Position numbers and translations under genes: made by a program. A stretch of DNA of 64,000 nt. It comes from Stromatinia cepivora (Eukaryota; Ascomycota; Leotiomycetes; Helotiales; Sclerotiniaceae). A model generated the notes under the pieces. The model was given only the letters and a program-made list of their open reading frames with translations, was not told the origin of the DNA and searched no databases. Shown here piece after piece: positions 1-10,104 of this stretch; within the stretch, counting starts at the first letter, position 1; every line of letters starts with the position of its first letter. Location: NCBI GenBank assembly GCA_014898415.1, contig RCTD01000026.1, positions 856,430-920,429 of the forward strand, read 5' to 3'.

Positions 1-433
1 TCTCTATTAAGTTTGTTTAATTCAAAAGGAACAGTCTGATTTTGAAGAGATCTTTGAAGGTTTTTGTAGAAGCTATTATCCTCTATATTCTTTTCATCCG
101 AAATTATAGTTAAGTAGAAAATCGATATCAAAATCGATTTACAGGATTTAGGAGAACCGGTATATCTCAAAATAGCATTTGATCGAATTATAATTACTCG
201 GGATTCAGGCTTAGTTAGAGTTCTCCAACGAAATTGATTCTTTCACTCAGCTTTTTGGAAAGCTTCCCTTTTTATTGCCCAATCAAAATTATATCATAAT
301 TAACAAATGAAAGAGTACTTTTTTAGAAATTTCCAAATTAAATTATCGTTATTATCTAACTTATAAGAAATAAGGATTTGATACTCTTTATAAAAGCTTT
401 TAATCGATTCTCTTGATTTAGAAAGGTTGATCA
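1..433 (-). mobile_element. Ty3/Gypsy element A1, left fragment (window edge)
   Basis: This fragment aligns base for base, apart from transitions, with 39179-39605 of the second Gypsy copy (A2). It continues after the mariner insertion at 10105. On the minus strand it carries the distal part of the long unrecognised frame that follows integrase in this family. The element runs off the left edge of the window, so its terminal repeat is not visible. Short RIP-type stops break the frame. Assignment to A1 is firm because the TA-flanked junction restores the A2 sequence exactly. Confidence 0.8.
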
Positions 434-435
434 TA

Positions 436-463
436 CAGTAACCGTGCACTTATATTACCCCAA
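436..463. repeat. Left terminal inverted repeat of mariner H
   Basis: The 28-bp end matches the reverse complement of 10075-10102 at 22 of 28 positions. The shared core is CTTATATTACCCCA and both ends share CAGTA. Confidence 0.88.
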
Positions 464-782
464 AACCTTAAAAACGCATAAATTTCGCGAATTGAATTTC
501 AACTCTTTTTATTATTTATTCATCAATGGTATCATAATGTATTCCCAGAATTTTGAATATTGAAAAAGAATTAACTTTTAAATATCTTACTTTATATTTA
601 TGTGGCAAAATTATTGGCAAAGTTTTCAATGGCTTTAATCTTTATTGTATTGCAATTGATCTCAATCTCGAAGTACAAATTATTTGTTATATTTTACAGT
701 AAGATGTATTACGTAATGAAGGAATGAATCTATTTTGTATTCTTCGAATTAGATCTTATATAGAAAGAGAAGAATGTATATT

Positions 783-1091
783 TATCACGGGATAGTATGA
801 TTACACAGCACTTTCAGGGATCGTTGAATAGGTGGTACATGTGATTGGTAGAGTAAAAGAATTGAATGACTTACCTTTGATTATATGAATCAAGAGTTAT
901 ATATATAGAACAAATGAATGGTTATCTAATCGATATACATCTTAATTAGACTAGATCTTTGTTTATTAGTATATCAGGATCATTTTATCAATTGGTGGAT
1001 TGATAAAGGTTAGTAGATCCTTCATTCCGATTGGAAAGCATATACTTTGATTCTTTATAAGATACAAGGGATTGCAGAGCTTTCTGTAACA
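783..1091 (-). repeat. 3' LTR of Copia B1
   Basis: Begins TATCACGG (TGTCACGG before mutation) and ends GTAACA. Matches 8757-9065, 12750-13058, the split B2 LTR and 36411-36698. Confidence 0.93.
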
Positions 1092-1106
1092 CACCCTCCA
1101 GATCGG
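1092..1106 (-). other. Polypurine tract of Copia B1
   Basis: Pyrimidine-rich on plus, so purine-rich on minus, immediately inside the left LTR. The B2 equivalent (13059-13073) is cleaner with six C in a row. Its place marks the 3' end of a minus-strand element. Confidence 0.6.
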
Positions 1107-1459
1107 AAGGTGATCTGAAACAAATAAAAAGGTATAGAAAATGACAATTTACATAATTCGTAAATGAATATATAAGACAATTATAAGTAAACGTTAACCA
1201 AGGATTAATATAATATATAAACCTGAAATGATTTTGGTACCCTTAAAATAAAGAAGAATTTGAATATATATAAATCGCAAATTTCTCTTGATCTTCAGCT
1301 TGCTACCTGCGATATTCTTCAAAATCGAGATTTTGAACAATAAAAAGAAAGTTTTCCGTCGGAAGAATACAAATGATTGATCAATCCTGCAATGTAACAA
1401 TTGAGAATGCATATAATTGTTAGGTTACAATGTATTGATCGCAATAGCGAAGTAAAATA

Positions 1460-3008
1460 AATGAATTTTTAAAGATATATGGATTTCCTTTTCGCATTCT
1501 TGTTTTTGTTTTAATCAAGCTTTTATTGATCATTATCATACCTAAGATTTTGGGATTTAAAAAGGCTAAACAAGCGAATTTCAATCGTACTAGACAAACG
1601 ATAGCTAAAAAGAAAGTTTTGAAAAAATCAAATGCGAAAAAAGATCCTAATACTCCTTCGAAGGACCAACAAATCGAATAAAAAGAATTAATAAGTTCAA
1701 CACAGATAATAAACCAAAATATCGATCTCTAGAAACATAACTTAACTAAATCTGTTTCTAGAATAACACATCATCATTTATTTCAGAAACCGCTCCCCCC
1801 TATCGAAGGAATTGCTGTTTGTTGTAATCAATTACCAATTATAAATTCAAATAGTAATTTAGAGGTAAATTTCATTCTTGAATCCTATCATATGATTGAA
1901 AGGTTTTACTAATTCTATATTTGTAATTATCGAAGTAAAGGTTGTTCGATAAAGGAAAGAAAAGAAAAAGTATTTCTTTATTTGATAACAACGATTTATT
2001 CGATCCTTTAATACCAGGTTTTTCGGATAATGAATCAAATAAAGAAGAGAAAGAAAAAAAATCATCGAAAATTACTGATTCTTCAGCCAAAACAAAAGAT
2101 GAAGGGAATCGTAAAGAAAGGAACGATCATCCATACATTCGATATATGAAATCGTTGATCGCTGGGAGACATAATTTCCACAACGAATACTTTGTTGATT
2201 CTTCCAAACCGAATAATCATCAATATTGGAATTGTGATATTCATTCATATACTCCTTTGCCAGCTTTCCTTTATCCTTTAGTAGATTACTATATCACCGC
2301 TTATCAGCAAAATTCGAAAGTAAATTCTTCATTCACCCTCCACCTTTATAATATACTAATCATTGATTGTATAATCCAAACAAGGATACAGAATTGCAAT
2401 AAAAATGATATTGAAAATCGAGAAGAAGAGAAAAGTTGTTTTTTTGCCCCTGTATTATCGTTCCCCCTCTCCTTGTTATATTATTCATCGGAATCTTCGA
2501 AAAGCTGAACGGAAAAAGTACATTGTGATTTCGAAGAGTAATAGTAAAGATAAAAAAGAAAGAGTGGTAGAAAAAAAAAGAAGGAAAAAGCGGATGATAC
2601 ATTTAAAGAAAAGGGAAAGAAGGGATAATCCCTTGGCTCCTATGGTATTGATGATACTAATAACTCCGATTACTTCAATTGTTCCTCGTTCTTTGATTGT
2701 TATGGATAATCCAAAGGCTTTTTTATTTGAACTTCAAACTATTAAACTTAAAAAGAAACTTATCCTTCTTCGAGGACAAAAAAATGAAAAATGGAAAAAT
2801 AATTAACCTTGATTATTCTTTATTTCCCGATGAATATAGAATATACGAATTAGAGTATATCATGGAAAAGTATAATAATCTGGGATACCAAATAAAACTC
2901 ATTCCATCTATACCAAAGGGAAAAAATACAAGCTCCAGATTGTTGTTACTCAAGTTCTATAATTATCATTATTTAAGCTCTATAATCGTCGTTATTCAAG
3001 TTTTATAA
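1460..3008 (+). pseudogene. Unrecognised antisense coding region carried by Copia B1
   Basis: Plus-strand frames lie between the end of pol and the LTR. About 1460-1925 is open apart from RIP-type stops and starts with a hydrophobic helix (VFVLIKLLLIIIIP) followed by a Lys-rich stretch. 1942-2508 is a 188-codon open frame rich in charged residues and containing YIRYMKSLIAGRHNFHNEYF. 2405-2806 and 2697-3008 continue in other frames, the last with LDYSLFPDEYRIYELEY. The frame changes mean indels or unrecognised introns. The same region occurs in B2 and B3. It ends 17 bp from the convergent pol stop at 3025. Given this AT content, 188 open codons by chance are very unlikely. I recognise no domain. 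A minus-strand frame (1872-2090) is also conserved and is probably its shadow. Confidence 0.6.
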
Positions 3009-3024
3009 TCCTATTACTCATATC

Positions 3025-4719
3025 TTATAAATTAAAGAGAGATCGGAAGTATTCGAACTTTTGTTTTGTAAGGTTTTTGGTGAGCCTATTAATAGTCATA
3101 TCGGTAATCGGTAGATAGATTATATAAAAGTTCCCTTTTGAATATTCTTAATGTAATTATATATTTTGGATATCGATATAATATAGTTTTGTAGTAATCC
3201 GTTTGTTTTTATCAATCATTAATCTGATCGTTTATTAATTGTTGTAGAAAATCATTACAAGCTTTTTCATTGCTAGATCGATCTTTTTTAAGAAATGTAA
3301 GATTACCATAATTTCTTTTGATATATATTCGACTCCGAGAAGTTTTGTTTCAATAGTCGAGGTAGTTACAATGTCTTACTTGAATACTTTCTATATAATT
3401 AAATTATTGAAAAGGGATATAATATACCCTTAAGATGATCGACGAATATTTGGATTATCTGTAAAAGAAGTGTTTAAGAAGACAAGAAATTGTAGTATTT
3501 GATCACTATTATATTGGATTACGAGATATCTTGTATTCTATAGATATTGTAAATAGTGATCAACAATTTTCATATAATTATTCGATGGATTAATCAAATA
3601 ATAATTCAATTGCGAAGTAGTGAATGATATATCCGTTTTTATAATGATTGCAATATATAATACTAAGCTTATTTTCTCTTGATACATTTTTATAATATAT
3701 ATAGAAGCTTGACCCTGATTTTTCCGAAATACTATTATCGGGAATGATATACTTACTGTCCCATTTGTTGTTTTGAATTTCTTAGCAATCTTTTCAATAT
3801 ATGTATCATAAACTAGCCACAACTTTTTCTTGGATCGATTATGGAGTATATATATACCCAGAAACTATTTAGTATTTTCTAGATCTTGTAGTTTATATAT
3901 AGCTTTGATTCCCTCGATAATCTTTATAGCAATTGATTCGTTTTTTTTATAATAAATAACCTGAATGTTGTTTACAAAAAAAAAAATCATAATAATATAT
4001 TCTAGATTAATATATAAACACAATTCCTTTTTGCATTATACCAATCCTAGTTTCTTAAGCGTTCGAGTAAAATCCCTAAACCATATAACTAAAGAATCTT
4101 ATAGATTATACAAAGTTCGATCGATTATAATATTTTTGTTTAAGATTTTGTATCCATCAAATAGATAGTATACAATTGGGGTACCAAAAGGATTACGTAA
4201 AGCATTGATGAAGATATTGATTACATTGTATTGCTTTATTTCGAGATCATATTTAGCAATGATTGTTATTACAATTCGAAATGATTAACCTATTAATATA
4301 GCGGTGTAAATAATCTCAATAATACTCTTAACCTAAAGATCTCCTTGTATTATTAAATATAAACGACAACGAATGATTAAACCTTGATCATCGCATTTAT
4401 ACATAAACATCTATTAAAGAAAGATCAATTTTGAAAGTTCCGATCCAGAATCGATTTCACGCCAGGTTTTCCTAGCCTTAAAGTTATTAATCTCAAAATC
4501 GCAGTCCTGTTTGAACCAATATCCCATTTGATGATCTTTTAATTGGTAATAAAAACGAGGTAATTTTGGAACTACAAATGTATGAATTCGAAGAAGTGAT
4601 ATTGTTTGTAATCTATTGATTGTAGACCAGATAGAAGGCAATAATGATTTTGCTTCAATTCCAGTGGTGATTATATTATGAACTATTACAAATTGGGAAC
4701 ACTCCTTTATATCGTCCAT
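3025..4719 (-). pseudogene. Copia B1 reverse transcriptase and RNase H
   Basis: The minus-strand frame starts with the RT entry region (KTWREIDSGSELSKL at 4414-4719). It passes the catalytic loop at about 3967-3975, where VDD has become VNN (two GAY-to-AAY changes). It then reads IEGIKAIYKLQDLENTK (about 3860-3920) and MYQEKISLVLYIAI (within 3538-3822), the classic Copia segment before RNase H. RNase H follows with VTTSTIE (near 3360), and the protein ends in LTKNLTKQKFEYFRSLFNL with a stop at 3025-3027. With both catalytic aspartates replaced the enzyme would be dead even without the stops. Confidence 0.88.
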
Positions 4720-5343
4720 TCCTTGTTGATTAAGCTAGAATATAAAATGAAAGTTATTTAAACAAGATAATTCTATTGAATCTATCCTTTGAGATATAAC
4801 AATTCCTATATAAGATTCAGCGTTGGAATCGCTTTCTTGATGGCATTGCTATATACACAATTGCCTTTGTATGCGTACTGATTGCTTTAAAATACAAGAG
4901 CTAGGTGACTCCCGGAAGAAAGATGATTCCGAATAATAATCGTATAATTAAAACTTAAACGGATTGATTTGAGCCCTAAGTATTTCAATCTTTATAATAC
5001 AAACTCTTTTAGACATCTATTCGAGATTATAAATCTACAAATTCTTTATAAATCGATCAAATAAATATATAGAGTACGATAATCTTTGTAATGATTAAAT
5101 TTCTTTTACAGAATACTCTGATTGATTATTTCAATGTATATACTTCCTTTTGGAACATTAAAGTTGATCGATTGAAATAATCTCTAAATCACTTTCGTAT
5201 ATATCACGAAGAACTTCAATAATACGATCAATAGATTTATACTCCATATTCCTTATATCAATACATTCGATGAGATTGGGATCCGTATTATTGTTACAAA
5301 TATTTCTTTAAACAATATCAACATCTTTACCCACAAAATATAA

Positions 5344-6480
5344 TTACTCCTTAATAAAAGAATCAGTTTCTCCAGTTTCTCCAATAAAAGAATCGACCAA
5401 CACTCGTATATCTTTATTATATACCTTATCCTTACCATCTAAAAGATTAGATAGATTGGATAATCCTAAATCGATTTCTTTATTCCTATTATCACCCCCC
5501 AGATCTATATCTACCCCCAAGATCAATTCGTTTGTAAACAGTAAATCTGAAATACATTTGATAAATAAATCAAAAGCTTTTCGATCTGTAAAAATAGATA
5601 AATAAATGAAATCCTTATAATTATCCTCGTTTTGAATAATTATCCTATCCAATTCGATATAATCTTATAGATCAAGAGCTTTAGCAAACTCCTTAAGTTC
5701 TTCTATAATATAAATATCGATTATTCGATTAATAAAATCCATACAATAAATGAATTCCTTATTGAACATTACATTTCGAATAATAATAACTCTATCGAAC
5801 TTGAATATCCATATACAATAAATTAATATACCTGGGATATAACCCACTAAATATCCAATATATACTTAAGGATTGGTTTTATATTATTTCCTATTAATTC
5901 TAACTTCTTTGTTTTTATTTAAAAAGTAAATTCGGCATTTATACCTGTAAATTCCATTCCAATTGAAATAGAGATCGTTAAATATTTTCTTTATAAGCAA
6001 AAGATTATTTTTACAAAAATAATCATGGAATCATATATCGAATACCTCATTGAGCGATTTAAAGGATTTGGTTTTCAAAGGACTTATATTATATAGATAA
6101 ATAACAGTTTACATTATTTCCATCTATAATTTATCTAATAAATCTATTATGATCTATATTTTTATCTGTTTTGTGATTATTTCTTATTCTATATATTCTG
6201 ATCCTTTATTGAATTCATACATATAAAATAAGGATAATTCGAATTCGATATCTTCTTGTTTGATTCATTTCTCAAATAATATTGCTTTCATAATTCCAAT
6301 AATAAATATATTATTATCCTATTTGATCATTACAATCGTTAAATCATATTTATAATGAATCCAAATTACAAAACTTTGAATGATTATAAATACTTTGTTA
6401 TATATTTTACGATAAATTGAATATAAAAAGATTTTACTATAATATATTTCTTTGATCAATAGAAACTATAATATATTGTT
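5344..6480 (-). pseudogene. Copia B1 integrase and integrase-RT linker
   Basis: The open piece 5344-5652 is an acidic, low-complexity linker rich in Asp/Gly/Asn that matches 17099-17629 in B2. Between about 6100 and 6480 broken minus frames resemble the second half of a Copia integrase core, with an Asp-Asn pair and the spacing toward a Glu, but many stops intervene. The zinc-binding head could not be read clearly. Identity rests mostly on its position between protease and RT. Confidence 0.55.
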
Positions 6481-6942
6481 ATACCTTTTATTGAAATCAA
6501 AAAAATCCTATTGAATTTTATAGAAGGATTAAAATAATTAATGATCATTTAGAATACAAAAAATGATTTACTTTATATAAATACAAATGTAATTAATATA
6601 ATTGAAACGAATAATACTTTTTATTTTGATATTTTATATTGCAAATACTAAATATTCAAAAGTTTCCTTTTCCAAATATTCAAAGTATTTATATTATATT
6701 TCATTTATATCTTCTCTTAAGAAAAATGAATTACAAGAATAATGAAATACTTTGTTTATTTTTCTGTTTATTATTGAATACATTATAAAAGAGTTGTTTA
6801 TAGAAATAGATAAAAGAATATTCGAATAAATAGAAAATAATTTATATTCTAAGAATATAAGATTTTCAATATAAATGTATTAAACAATTATTATACTATT
6901 TATATGATTTCCTTTACAAAAAGTACAATTATATCTTGAAAA

Positions 6943-7300
6943 CTATAAGCCAGTTTTCTTCAATCGAACCTCCGAAATAATATTGATATAAAAACCAGAG
7001 ATAAATATTATATCGTTTAAGATTAAATCATTATTAGGATAACCTTCTTTCTTGATAATCTTTTTGATAATACAAACCCTGCATCCTAGAACTTGAAAAC
7101 TAGAAGTACTTGCTTTTACAAGATCATTAGGATCGGATGATTGATATTGATAATCATCCAGCAGAAATATATCATTCATAACATATATAGCATTACAATT
7201 ATCGAGCAAAGTGCTATTGGATAGATGATATATTTTTATTGCTATAGAATATACCCCTGATTAATCGTATCGAGTATCCAAGATAATAGCATTGATTGAA
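6943..7300 (-). pseudogene. Copia B1 protease region
   Basis: The open piece 6943-7209 is the retropepsin-like domain of a fungal Copia polyprotein. It starts with CNAIYVMNDIFLLDDYQYQS, has a middle DLVKASTSSFQVLGCRVCI, and ends with the characteristic ILNDIIFISGFYINIISEVR, where family members read VxYIPGFxxNLIS. The catalytic Asp-Ser-Gly should lie just upstream (7210-7260), but that segment is interrupted. B2 has the same domain at 18671-19285. Confidence 0.75.
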
Positions 7301-8746
7301 GGTTCTGGAGGATTAATGAAATCTTTTATTTATTTCCTTTTAATTTAATCAGGATGAAATTGTTTTTATGAATACAATTTTGCTCAATCCTTAATTGCTT
7401 ATAGCTCGTTTTCGTTGAATACCTTTTTGAATGATGGATTGATCTTTTCGGTGAGCGCTAATTTTATGGCTTTGCAATTATGTGCAGTATAGCCATAACC
7501 AATTCTATTGTTCCATTCAGATTTGGTTTTGCAAGGATATTTCTAGATCTTTTTAATCTTTTGATTGTTTTTAGAATTAATACTCTTCTTATTCTTTTTA
7601 AACCTTTTATCATTTTGAAAAAAGATAAATATAGAATATACTCCTCTTTTAGTTTTTGGGGAAATAGAATCCTGAAAGATTAATTTTTCAAAAACATCTT
7701 TGAATTACTTGAATGAGAGATTAGATAATTCGAATTGATTGTTTATTTCGATTTATGTGATTATAATATTTGCTTAAGTTGGGAGTATCTTGGTATCAAT
7801 GGTTTATAGAAAAGTATTGATAGCGATTTCATTTTATACCTTAATAATCTTATATACAAAAGCTTTGATATAGACTATAATCCAATCCCTATACCATTTA
7901 ACAAAATCGATTCTATTGAACGAAGCTTGCATTAGAATAGACCGATATTCTTGTAGTACTGCGAACTTGATAGTAATTATTATAGATATAAGTTTCTTTT
8001 TGAATGCATTAATGATCATTTTAAATGAAAAAGTTGTAATACCTTGATTAAGAATGGATAGTTTTATAAAATATATTTGATTAACTAATGATTCGATTTA
8101 CTTATAAACATCCCTGAAAACTTTATAATTCTGTATATATTCTTGTTATCGGTATTGATATTTTAATTGAAGAAAAGCAAACTCGAAAAAGATTTCTTAA
8201 AAGATAATTGGAAATGGAATAGTGAATCTATTAAGAATAGATCCTAATATATTATTATTAAAATCTTTCATCTTCGTATCTTCATTAACATCTTCCCTAG
8301 ATTGGATTGCTACAAAATATTTTGAAAATTCTTTTTAGTATTGAATTTGTTTCTTTTGATCGTATTTGACTTGAAGATTGATAACAGAAAGTAAAACAGA
8401 TAATTTGACTAAAAACCAATCGATCTAAATATGGATAAATTTACTCATCAAATCGAAACTTAAAATAAATATCGTTGATATAAAAACAAACGGGTTGTTT
8501 TTTGGATTGATTAAATCCCAGATTCCTTAAACTTGATATTTATTTTTCAAACATAAATATCATTCCGGTCATTGAATACAGATTATAAGAAGAAAATCAT
8601 TTTGATCCTTTATTATATTAAATAAAGGTAACTGAATTGATATAAATATTGAATTATAAATAAAATAGAAATGATATTTTAAAAATGATCCCTTGAGTAC
8701 TTAGTAATCACCGGATAGAAAGTTATATAGATTTTAAAAGCTATCA
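7301..8746 (-). pseudogene. Copia B1 gag region
   Basis: Minus-strand gag territory between the primer site and protease. The one clear open piece, 7834-8019, contains WYRDWIIVYIKA, typical of the capsid-like UBN2/Copia gag fold. The rest is broken by stops. No CCHC zinc knuckle is readable. Confidence 0.6.
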
Positions 8747-8756
8747 GGCTCATAAC
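8747..8756 (-). other. Primer binding site like initiator tRNA-Met anticodon arm
   Basis: Plus-strand GGCTCATAAC lies directly against the right LTR. It matches the anticodon arm of eukaryotic initiator tRNA-Met (GGGCTCATAACCC). Copia-type elements are known to prime with a half tRNA cleaved in this loop. Element D has the same motif in the same place. Confidence 0.55.
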
Positions 8757-9065
8757 TATCACAAGATAGTATAATTACACAGCACTTTCAAAGATCGTTG
8801 AATAAATAATACACATAATTGATAAAGTAAAAGAATTGAATGATTTACCCTTGATTATATAAATCAAGAGCTGTATATATAGAACAAATGAATAGTTATC
8901 TAACCGATATACACCTTAATTAGACTAGATCTTTGTTTATTAGTATATCAGGATCACCTTATCAATTGATGGATTGGTAAGGGCTAGTAGATCCTTCATT
9001 CCGATTGGAAAGCATACGCTTTGATCCTTCATAAGATACAGGGGATTGCGGGGCTTTCCGTGACA
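8757..9065 (-). repeat. 5' LTR of Copia B1
   Basis: 309 bp, TATCAC to GTGACA, followed by the ATATT duplication. It matches the left LTR with transition differences only where I compared them. Confidence 0.93.
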
Positions 9066-9119
9066 ATATTAGTTCGATATATTCGATTACATTTAAAATC
9101 AATCTATATATAAACAAAA

Positions 9120-9917
9120 ACAGTTATAGATTTTAAATATAGTACCTCTATTATTAAGAAGATTTTGAAGGTCTATAGAATCATCAATTGAAAGTATAAA
9201 AAGCGGCCGGAACTTATTCAGGCATATACATTCAAACGGCTTGTATAGTGTCTAGCATATAAAAGATTGACAATGGAGAAATAGAGATTAGTTGTATAGA
9301 ACGACGAATGCTTTGTAAAATGGGGGCGGGGTAAAAGAGAAGAATAATGCTTTTGCACTTCCGTTTAGAAATGGGAATCTAGAATGGTTCAAATATATAG
9401 TACGAATAAAAATATGAAGATTATGGTTTGGGAAGGCTTTTGGGATCTTGGAAGGAGTAATCTATATATAATGGATAGAGATTTTGAGAGTAAGAAATAT
9501 GAATATAATACTAATTCATATCTCGAGATCTTTGATATTGAGGTAGGCCCTGCTTTTGAAAGATTGGATCCAGGGTATGAATTTATGTAGGATAATATTT
9601 CTATTTATTGTATCTATAAAGTACAGAATTAGTTTTAAAAGAAAGGGATCCTAATATTGAAGGATTAGCCTTTTTATTCTTTTGATCTCAATCTTATTGA
9701 ATATATTTGGTGGGCTTTAAAAATGAGGTTATATAAAATATTTCTTGATATTGCAATCGATAAAAGCGAATCGGAATATACTAAATAAAGGTTAAAGAGT
9801 TATTTATAAGTAATTTGGGATATATTAGATCAAGAATTATTCGATAAATTAGGAGCGAATATATCTGATAGAATTAAGGTCTGTATTATAGCAAAGGGCT
9901 GATATACAAAATATTGA
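9120..9917 (+). pseudogene. Tc1/mariner DDE transposase, broken
   Basis: One reading frame can be followed from about 9120 to a stop at 9915-9917, crossed by in-frame TAG/TGA/TAA codons. It carries the hallmarks of fungal Tc1-type transposases: NDEC with the first catalytic Asp at 9303-9305, then MVWEGFWDLGRSNLYIMDRD, then a TAG where these proteins have Gln, followed by Asp (9591-9593). DLNLIEYIWW follows with the acidic third position (Glu 9699-9701), and the frame ends in DRIKVCIIAKG. The stretch 9384-9590 is open. The helix-turn-helix N-terminus expected upstream is not recognisable between 466 and 782. The enzyme would cut and paste the element, but this copy cannot make it. Confidence 0.88.
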
Positions 9918-10074
9918 TTAATTGTGAAGCGATAAGGATTTGAATTTTTTTTGAGGAATAGTATAGATACAGAACTTCAATATATTCAAATTTTAGATTA
10001 TAATAATTAATGGTTGATTTTATAATTAAGTTGAAAGGTAGATGTTGAATATATAAAAAAACTGAAATTAGATT

Positions 10075-10102
10075 GTGGGGTAATATAAGTTGACTAGTAC
10101 TG
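10075..10102. repeat. Right terminal inverted repeat of mariner H
   Basis: Reverse complement of the left end, 22 of 28 identical, ending TACTG directly before the TA duplication at 10103. Confidence 0.88.
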
Positions 10103-10104
10103 TA

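Larger units (their letters stand above)
783..9065 (-). mobile_element. Ty1/Copia element B1, full length, inserted in mariner H
   Basis: Two 309-bp LTRs (783-1091, 8757-9065) bound the element. The target duplication ATATT is present on both sides (778-782, 9066-9070). At 8,283 bp it is long for Copia. Minus-strand order is gag, protease, integrase, linker, RT, RNase H, pol stop at 3025, then about 1.9 kb of extra sequence before the 3' LTR. A purine-rich tract (minus) abuts the left LTR and a primer-site-like stretch abuts the right LTR, both consistent with minus orientation. All frames are broken by RIP-type stops. Confidence 0.93.
436..10102 (+). mobile_element. Tc1/mariner DNA transposon H, split by Copia B1
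   Basis: The element begins CAGTA and ends TACTG, has imperfect inverted ends and is flanked by TA on both sides (434-435 and 10103-10104). Removing it and one TA restores the sequence seen in Gypsy copy A2 near 39610. Without the nested Copia (783-9065 plus one 5-bp duplication) it is about 1.38 kb. That is shorter than a typical fungal Tc1 element, so an internal deletion is likely. It has no second copy in the window and keeps GC-rich patches such as those around 9205 and 9331, so it looks less RIP-damaged than its surroundings. Confidence 0.9.

Noticed and set aside
7480..7683. Plus-strand 67-codon frame in the B1 gag region
   Set aside because: Short, antisense to gag territory, not kept open in B2.
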